Assembly: GCF_011299095.1 (NCBI RefSeq)
Contig: NZ_CP049889.1
Coordinates: forward strand, 153,501 to 217,500
Source: Jeotgalibaca porci
GTDB taxonomy: Bacteria; Bacillota; Bacilli; Lactobacillales; Aerococcaceae
Length of the DNA: 64,000 nt
Direction of reading: 5' to 3'
A model generated the notes under the pieces. It was given only the letters and a program-made list of their open reading frames with translations. It made no database searches and was not told the DNA's origin. Shown here in pieces: positions 58,157-64,000 of this stretch; the stretch's first letter is position 1; each line of letters opens with the position of its first letter. The position numbers and the translations under genes were made by a program.

Positions 58157-58966
58157 ATGAACCAGCTACTAACTCTTATTATAAGGTGTCTTAACCATCC
58201 ACTTTTTGCTTGGGGAACCCTTCCTTTTTCTTTGATACTATTCGGAACGGTTTTAGGTTCAAGACAAACAGGGCTTCAATTATTCCCTACCATATTACTC
58301 TACACGTTTCTTTTACTTACTAGTTTATTGGAAAGAATCTTAATCAAAAAAGTAAAAAAAACGTTGGCGTACCCTTCTATTCTAAATCCAATCTACTGGG
58401 CTGCAATGCTGATAGTCCTTCTTCTTATCTGGACCACGGTAAATTGGTTGAGTGTGGGCTTATTACTACTCTACCTGCTCTTTATCTTCATTGCTTATAA
58501 TCCGGCACTTAGAATGGAACAATCTGTCTTCTATGTGGTATTACAGCTCTTTTTCAAGGTGATTATTCTCGGTTACCTTTCTTATTATATCCAGACGCGA
58601 TTCCTGGAATGGGATTTTATAGGCTATGTTATACCTAATATCTTTATCCTTCTATCACTGGTTATTTATCGCCAAAGAGGAATGTTTATGGAAGAAGATA
58701 GTCGTTATCAATATTTCATAGAACTCTACTACTTGCCGTTAATCAGCATTAGTTACGCGGTCGGTACAATCTCGATTATTATTTTACTATTGGTGCAAAG
58801 CGTGACGTTCACCACCGTTTTCCTTTATGCGTTACCACTGTTAGGTTTGTTCGTCCTTCTAGTAATTAAAAAGTTTCGTATATCCATGCGTATGGATAAT
58901 TATCTAAATTTAATCATCTTAATAACAATTGTTTTATATGCCATATTGGTACAGTACCCTGCATAA
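58157..58966 (+). CDS. Multi-pass membrane protein of unknown function
   Basis: A 269-residue protein that is almost entirely hydrophobic, with about eight predicted helices separated by short loops; the N-terminus MNQLLTLIIRCLNHP and the loop LERILIKKVKKTLAYPSILNP are basic. The overall look resembles a UbiA-type prenyltransferase, but the Asp-rich NDxxD motifs are absent, so I do not assign it. No cysteine clusters or nucleotide motifs. GGATGTG precedes the ATG. Its 3' flank once joined a terminator that an ISL3-type element has now split. Confidence 0.7.
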   Translation: MNQLLTLIIRCLNHPLFAWGTLPFSLILFGTVLGSRQTGLQLFPTILLYTFLLLTSLLERILIKKVKKTLAYPSILNPIYWAAMLIVLLLIWTTVNWLSVGLLLLYLLFIFIAYNPALRMEQSVFYVVLQLFFKVIILGYLSYYIQTRFLEWDFIGYVIPNIFILLSLVIYRQRGMFMEEDSRYQYFIELYYLPLISISYAVGTISIIILLLVQSVTFTTVFLYALPLLGLFVLLVIKKFRISMRMDNYLNLIILITIVLYAILVQYPA

Positions 58967-58981
58967 AGCCAGATTATACAT

Positions 58982-58989
58982 AGAAAAAA
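58982..58989 (+). repeat. Left 8-bp target duplication of the ISL3 element
   Basis: GAAAAAAG directly before the left terminal inverted repeat; identical to 60530-60537. Confidence 0.9.
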
Positions 58990-60529
58990 GGGCTCTATAG
59001 TAAATAGTGTTGGTGAATCGAAATGATTCACCGGCACTTTTTCTGTTTTTAAAGACAAAAAAGGTCCGTGAACCCCTATAATTAAGTTACCACACAAAAC
59101 AACAGGAGGATTCACATGACCCAAACTTATTGTATTAAAAAAATGCTCGGAATAGAAGACCCAAATATTCAATTGGAAGAAATTCCATTGGAATTTAAGA
59201 AAAGCAAAGAAGTTAATCATATGATCTTGCAAGGAAAACTGACATACACGCCACATTATTGTGAAAAATGTGGTGTCGTCAATCATTCTCATCAAGACAT
59301 TATTAAGAATGGAACAAAAATATCCACTATCAAGCTGACACACATCAATTTTCAACCGCTTCTTCTGCGTCTAAAGAAACAACGTTTCTTGTGCAAGCAT
59401 TGTGACCAAACGTTTATCGCTGAAACAAAACTGGTTGAACGGCATTGTTTTATTTCTAATATTATCAAGCGGACAATTGCGATGGAATTACGTGAAATAC
59501 AGTCCATGAAATTGGTGGCACAGCATCTTTCTGTTTCCAATAGCACTGTTATACGTGTACTTGAAAAGGTCGGGGAACCATTAGCTTCCAAGTATCTTTA
59601 TTTACCGCAGCACCTCTCTATCGATGAATTTAAGTCTGTTAAAAATGTCTCGGGGTCTATGAGTTTTCTGTTTCTTGATGCCCAAAACCATCGGTTAATC
59701 GATGTCGTCGAAGACAGGAGAAAGGTTCACTTGATTGATTACTTTATGCGGTATCCTAAAGATTCCCGTTACAGCGTCAAGACCGTTACCATGGATATGT
59801 ACTCACCGTATTTGGAGGTGGTAAAGAACTGTTTCCCAAAAGCTGAGGTTATCATCGATCGTTTTCATATTGTGCAGCATCTGAATCGCGCTCTGAATAC
59901 GTTCCGAATACGTGTGATGAATGAAATACGCAATAAAAGTGCGACAGATTACCGTAAGTTAAAGAAACAATGGAAGTTACTTTTGAAGAACGAATGGGAA
60001 TTAAATTTTACCGATTACAAGACAGATCGCCTTTATGACGGACTTATGACTGAAAAGATGATGATTGATTATTTATTGTCTCTCAACCCGCGGTTGCGTC
60101 ACGTCTACAAGTTGGTAAATGACCTCCGTTTCGCGCTCCATAACCATGATTTTGAACAGTTTAACACTACCTTAGAAGAGTCCAAAAAATATGCGTTACC
60201 AAGGAAAGTCCGTACAACCGTCCAGACTTTATTTAAGCATCAAAAAGGCATTCGCAACGCCTGTTTATATACCCTTTCTAACGGGGCAATTGAAGGCGTC
60301 AATAATAAAATCAAGAACATCAAACGTTCTGGGTTTGGTTACCGAAATTATAGTCACCTGCGTGCACGGATTCTCATCAGTTATCGTCTGACAGCAAGTC
60401 GTTTTGAGCCGAAGGCATTGCACTATCAGGATGAACTAGCTCACCAAGGTGAATAAAAAAAGTCAAAGCGAAAAATTAATTCTCGCTTTGACTTTCATAG
60501 GGTCCACCAACACTATTTGACATAGAACC
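58990..60529 (+). mobile_element. Insertion sequence of the ISL3 family, complete
   Basis: About 1540 bp with terminal inverted repeats GGCTCTATAGTAAATAGTGT at the left and, at the right end read inward, GGTTCTATGTCAAATAGTGT, both continuing TGGTG. It carries one transposase gene and is flanked by the 8-bp duplication GAAAAAAG. Ends, gene and duplication are all intact, so the insertion is recent and the element may be active. Confidence 0.93.
59116..60456 (+). CDS. ISL3 family transposase
   Basis: A 446-residue transposase. The N-terminal zinc-finger region has two CxxC pairs (YCEKCGVV and FLCKHCDQTF), followed by an HTH (LREIQSMKLVAQHLSVSNSTVIRVLEK). The DDE catalytic core follows: SIDEFKSVK (first Asp), IDRFHIVQHLNRALN (second Asp), and the Glu in NGAIEGVNNKIKNIKRSGFGYRNY. 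GGAGGA precedes the ATG. Full-length for the family. Confidence 0.95.
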   Translation: MTQTYCIKKMLGIEDPNIQLEEIPLEFKKSKEVNHMILQGKLTYTPHYCEKCGVVNHSHQDIIKNGTKISTIKLTHINFQPLLLRLKKQRFLCKHCDQTFIAETKLVERHCFISNIIKRTIAMELREIQSMKLVAQHLSVSNSTVIRVLEKVGEPLASKYLYLPQHLSIDEFKSVKNVSGSMSFLFLDAQNHRLIDVVEDRRKVHLIDYFMRYPKDSRYSVKTVTMDMYSPYLEVVKNCFPKAEVIIDRFHIVQHLNRALNTFRIRVMNEIRNKSATDYRKLKKQWKLLLKNEWELNFTDYKTDRLYDGLMTEKMMIDYLLSLNPRLRHVYKLVNDLRFALHNHDFEQFNTTLEESKKYALPRKVRTTVQTLFKHQKGIRNACLYTLSNGAIEGVNNKIKNIKRSGFGYRNYSHLRARILISYRLTASRFEPKALHYQDELAHQGE

Positions 60530-60537
60530 GAAAAAAG
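60530..60537 (+). repeat. Right 8-bp target duplication of the ISL3 element
   Basis: GAAAAAAG directly after the right inverted repeat, identical to 58982-58989; its A-run is the T-tract of the tRNA-operon terminator read on the minus strand. Confidence 0.9.
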
Positions 60538-60570
60538 CCCTCAACTATATTAGTAATAGTTGAGGGCTTT
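60531..60570 (-). terminator. Terminator of the rRNA-tRNA operon
   Basis: GCCCTCAACTAT (60537-60548) and ATAGTTGAGGGC (60556-60567), with T6 at the exit on the minus strand, just where the ISL3 element inserted. Confidence 0.85.
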
Positions 60571-60584
60571 ACTGTACTCAATTA

Positions 60585-60655
60585 AGCGGGTGAGGAGAAT
60601 CGAACTCCCGACAACAGCTTGGAAGGCTGTGGTTTTACCACTAAACTACACCCGC
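60585..60655 (-). tRNA. tRNA-Gly (TCC)
   Basis: 71-nt cloverleaf beginning GCGGGTGTAGTTTAGTGG with anticodon TCC. CCA not encoded. Identical to the copy at 61330-61400. Confidence 0.95.
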
Positions 60656-60656
60656 G

Positions 60657-60732
60657 TGGCGGTCCCGACGGGATTTGAACCCGCGATCTCCTGCGTGACA
60701 GGCAGGCATGTTGACCCCTACACCACGGAACC
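60657..60732 (-). tRNA. tRNA-Asp (GTC)
   Basis: Acceptor GGTTCCG/CGGGACC, anticodon loop CTGTCAC (GTC). CCA seems to be encoded (discriminator G then CCA), unlike most neighbours. Confidence 0.93.
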
Positions 60733-60806
60733 GAAAAAAATAACACTGTGAGTTTGCACTCAAGTGTATCATGCTTGAAAGTTGCTAAAGCAAAACAATC
60801 ATGAAA

Positions 60807-60879
60807 TTGCGGGGACAGGACTCGAACCTGTGACCTCCGGATTATGAGCCCGACGAGCTGCCAACTGCTCTACCCCGCG
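60807..60879 (-). tRNA. tRNA-fMet (CAT), initiator
   Basis: Begins CGCGGGGTAGAGCAG with the C1-A72 mismatch of initiators; anticodon CAT followed by the G-C rich stem. Identical to 61521-61593. Confidence 0.93.
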
Positions 60880-60925
60880 ATAATAAAATATTAATATATT
60901 TTGGATATCTATAAAAAGATATCAA

Positions 60926-61015
60926 AGGAGGATAAGAGATTCGAACTCTTGCACGCTTTTACACGCCTGACGGTTTTCAAGACCGTTCCCTTCAGCCGGA
61001 CTTGGGTAATCCTCC
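60926..61015 (-). tRNA. tRNA-Ser (TGA)
   Basis: 90-nt class II tRNA with a long variable arm, anticodon TGA. Acceptor GGAGGAT/ATCCTCC; the discriminator appears to be T rather than the usual G. Confidence 0.9.
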
Positions 61016-61055
61016 GAAATAAGCTGATATTAAAATATGTCATAAACAATGACAA

Positions 61056-61127
61056 TGACCCGTACGGGACTCGAACCCGTGTTACCGCCGTGAAAGGGCG
61101 GTGTCTTAACCGCTTGACCAACGGGCC
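61056..61127 (-). tRNA. tRNA-Glu (TTC)
   Basis: 72 nt, GGCCCGTTGGTCAAGCGG start, anticodon TTC in CCCTTTCACGG. Confidence 0.93.
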
Positions 61128-61146
61128 ATGAAATAAAATTGTAATA

Positions 61147-61236
61147 CGGAGAAGGAGGGATTTGAACCCTCGCGCCGGTATGATCCGACCTACACCCTTA
61201 GCAGGGGCGCCTCTTCAGCCTCTTGAGTACTTCCCC
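61147..61236 (-). tRNA. tRNA-Ser (GCT)
   Basis: 90-nt class II tRNA, anticodon GCT in CCTGCTAAGG, long variable arm, discriminator G. Confidence 0.93.
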
Positions 61237-61250
61237 AAAAAACGTTTAAA

Positions 61251-61324
<74 letters not shown>

Positions 61325-61329
61325 TCAGA

Positions 61330-61400
61330 AGCGGGTGAGGAGAATCGAACTCCCGACAACAGCTTGGAAGGCTGTGGTTTTACCACTAAACTACACCCGC
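61330..61400 (-). tRNA. tRNA-Gly (TCC), second copy
   Basis: Same 71-nt sequence as 60585-60655. Confidence 0.95.
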
Positions 61401-61405
61401 TAAAA

Positions 61406-61478
61406 TGGCTTGGGACGGAATCGAACCGCCGACACCTTGAGCTTCAATCAAGTGCTCTACCAACTGAGCTACCAAGCC
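61406..61478 (-). tRNA. tRNA-Phe (GAA)
   Basis: 73 nt, GGCTTGGTAGCTCAGTTGG start, anticodon loop TTGAAGC. Confidence 0.93.
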
Positions 61479-61520
61479 TATTTCTGAGTCACTTCTGTTT
61501 TATTTCACACAGTCATGAAA

Positions 61521-61593
61521 TTGCGGGGACAGGACTCGAACCTGTGACCTCCGGATTATGAGCCCGACGAGCTGCCAACTGCTCTACCCCGCG
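61521..61593 (-). tRNA. tRNA-fMet (CAT), second initiator copy
   Basis: Same 73-nt sequence as 60807-60879, including a few shared flanking bases (TCATGAAAT and ATAAT on the plus strand). Confidence 0.93.
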
Positions 61594-61653
61594 ATAATAT
61601 TAATTGTCTTTAATTCCATTTATTTCGCTGCATAAGTAGCAAGATATCTGGTA

Positions 61654-61727
61654 TAGCGGCGGAGGGAATCGAACCCACGACCTCCCGGGTATGAACCGGA
61701 CGCTCTAGCCAGCTGAGCTACACCGCT
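61654..61727 (-). tRNA. tRNA-Met (CAT), elongator
   Basis: 74 nt, AGCGGTGTAGCTCAGCTGG start, anticodon CAT in GGTTCATACC; standard A1-T72 pair. Closest to elongator Met of Bacillus rather than the lysidine-modified Ile type. Confidence 0.85.
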
Positions 61728-61739
61728 AAGTATATGGAA

Positions 61740-61812
61740 TGGAGACTAGCGGGATCGAACCGCTGACCTCCTGCGTGCAAGGCAGGCGCTCTCCCAGCTG
61801 AGCTAAGCCCCC
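61740..61812 (-). tRNA. tRNA-Ala (TGC)
   Basis: 73 nt, GGGGGCTTAGCTCAGCTGG start, anticodon TGC in CCTTGCACG. Confidence 0.94.
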
Positions 61813-61829
61813 ATAATACTATTACTATA

Positions 61830-61903
61830 TCGGGAAGACAGGATTCGAACCTGCGACCCCTTGGTCCCAAACCAAGTGCTCTACCAAGCTGAGCTACTTC
61901 CCG
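61830..61903 (-). tRNA. tRNA-Pro (TGG)
   Basis: 74 nt, CGGGAAGTAGCTCAGCTTGG start, anticodon TGG in GTTTGGGAC. Confidence 0.94.
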
Positions 61904-61913
61904 ATGTTAAAAA

Positions 61914-61987
61914 TGCAACCAGTAGGAGTCGAACCTACAACCGCCTGATTCGTAGTCAGGTACTCTATCCAGTTGAGCTATGGCTGC
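61914..61987 (-). tRNA. tRNA-Arg (ACG)
   Basis: 74 nt, GCAGCCATAGCTCAACTGG start, anticodon ACG (A34 presumably edited to inosine). Confidence 0.94.
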
Positions 61988-61997
61988 AATATGCAAA

Positions 61998-62069
61998 AGC
62001 GGAAGACGGGGTTCGAACCCGCGACCCCCACCTTGGCAAGGTGGTGCTCTACCACTGAGCTACTTCCGC
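61998..62069 (-). tRNA. tRNA-Gly (GCC)
   Basis: 72 nt, GCGGAAGTAGCTCAGTGG start, anticodon GCC in CTTGCCAAG. Confidence 0.94.
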
Positions 62070-62076
62070 AAAAAAA

Positions 62077-62149
62077 TGCCGGCTAAAGGACTTGAACCCT
62101 CGACCCTCTGATTACAAATCAGATGCTCTACCAACTGAGCTAAGCCGGC
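62077..62149 (-). tRNA. tRNA-Thr (TGT)
   Basis: 73 nt, GCCGGCTTAGCTCAGTTGG start, anticodon TGT in GATTTGTAATC. Confidence 0.94.
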
Positions 62150-62154
62150 TAATA

Positions 62155-62236
62155 TGCGGGTGAAGGGACTTGAACCCCCACGCCTTGCGGCGCTAGATCC
62201 TAAATCTAGTGCGTCTGCCAATTCCGCCACACCCGC
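62155..62236 (-). tRNA. tRNA-Leu (TAG)
   Basis: 82-nt class II tRNA, GCGGGTGTGGCGGAATTGG start, anticodon TAG in GATTTAGGATC. Confidence 0.94.
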
Positions 62237-62259
62237 GTTTTCTATTATTAATAATAGAA

Positions 62260-62332
62260 TGAGGCATGCAGGGTTCGAACCTGCGACCCTCTGATTAAAA
62301 GTCAGATGCTCTACCAACTGAGCTAATGCCTC
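62260..62332 (-). tRNA. tRNA-Lys (TTT)
   Basis: 73 nt, GAGGCATTAGCTCAGTTGG start, anticodon TTT in GACTTTTAATC. Confidence 0.94.
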
Positions 62333-62377
62333 AAATAAATTAAATCTCTTTATCTGACCCGTTTGAAAGTCAGATAA

Positions 62378-62450
62378 TGGAGGTTGACGGGATCGAACCG
62401 CCGACCCTCTGCTTGTAAGGCAGATGCTCTCCCAGCTGAGCTAAACCTCC
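62378..62450 (-). tRNA. tRNA-Val (TAC)
   Basis: 73 nt, GGAGGTTTAGCTCAGCTGG start, anticodon TAC in CCTTACAAGC. First tRNA after the 5S rRNA. Confidence 0.94.
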
Positions 62451-62475
62451 ATAAATAAAATAGACAAAAAAACAA

Positions 62476-62595
62476 GTGCGCGGCAACGTCCTACTCTCAC
62501 AAAGGGAAACCCTTCACTACAATCGGCGCTAAGAAGCTTAACTTCTGTGTTCGGGATGGGAACAGGTGTGACCTTCTCGCCATCGTCACCGCACA
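62476..62595 (-). rRNA. rrf: 5S ribosomal RNA
   Basis: About 119-120 nt on the minus strand beginning TGTGCGGTGACGATGGCGAG, with the conserved CCCATCCCGAACACAGAAGT and TGAGAGTAGGACG segments. Follows 23S rRNA by about 100 bp. Confidence 0.93.
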
Positions 62596-62698
62596 ATTAT
62601 TTAATTAAAGGAACAACGTTCCCTCAAAACTGAATCCATAACACGACTGAACAGCTGACCAAAGCTCATTCATCGCTTGCTTTTTTTATTCTAAATCT

Positions 62699-64000
<1,302 letters not shown>

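Overview
The window comes from a low-GC Firmicute of the order Lactobacillales, most plausibly near the Carnobacteriaceae; I cannot fix the genus. The basis is the xerC-hslV-hslU-codY gene order, ParE/ParC, the PflB/PflA fermentation pair, a T-box on leuS, an L-box lysine riboswitch, and a SAM-III (SMK) riboswitch on metK, a class known mainly from Lactobacillales. Most genes lie on the minus strand, including the rRNA/tRNA operon that enters from the right edge.

Layout. 1-3.5 kb is accessory: a GH43 glycosidase cut by the window edge, a small tyrosine recombinase, a compact type I toxin-antitoxin module (holin-like peptide plus predicted antisense RNA), and an HTH + DUF2975 membrane pair. 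3.5-12 kb holds an M42 peptidase, a YtqA/MnmL-type radical SAM protein, an ornithine cyclodeaminase-like enzyme, an aldo/keto reductase, an EamA exporter, a shortened endonuclease III, and a three-gene amino-acid ABC importer behind a lysine riboswitch. 12.2-13.9 kb holds a glycosyltransferase and an accessory patch with a GNAT gene remnant and an array of 51-bp tandem repeats. 13.9-21.5 kb holds CorA, a VOC protein, a phosphoesterase, YbaK, PpaC, PflA and PflB.

21.7-40.3 kb is core genome: parC-parE, plsY, codY-hslU-hslV-xerC, topA, dprA, rnhB, rbgA, two type I signal peptidases behind a Ctp protease, deoD, yozE and a ypmS-like gene. A haemolysin III-like membrane protein gene follows. At 41.1-41.7 kb a second, more diverged copy of the 51-bp element occurs. 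folA-thyA, an ABC-F ATPase and fhs follow. A decayed DUF1538/PII-like locus and the tail of a phage-type integrase lie at 47.0-49.3 kb, next to lepA and leuS. Then come a seven-LysM autolysin, mnmM, metK, an unrecognised membrane protein, an intact ISL3-type insertion sequence with 8-bp target duplications, 19 tRNA genes, 5S rRNA and the 3' part of 23S rRNA.

How the parts work together. Several genes carry recognisable RNA control: lysine uptake (riboswitch with terminator), leucyl-tRNA charging (T-box with a CTC specifier) and SAM synthesis (SMK box hiding the ribosome binding site). folA, thyA, fhs and metK together serve one-carbon metabolism. The most unusual features are the two-copy dispersed element with 51-bp tandem units, the type I toxin-antitoxin module with its overlapping out-of-frame ORF, and the decayed DUF1538/PII locus.
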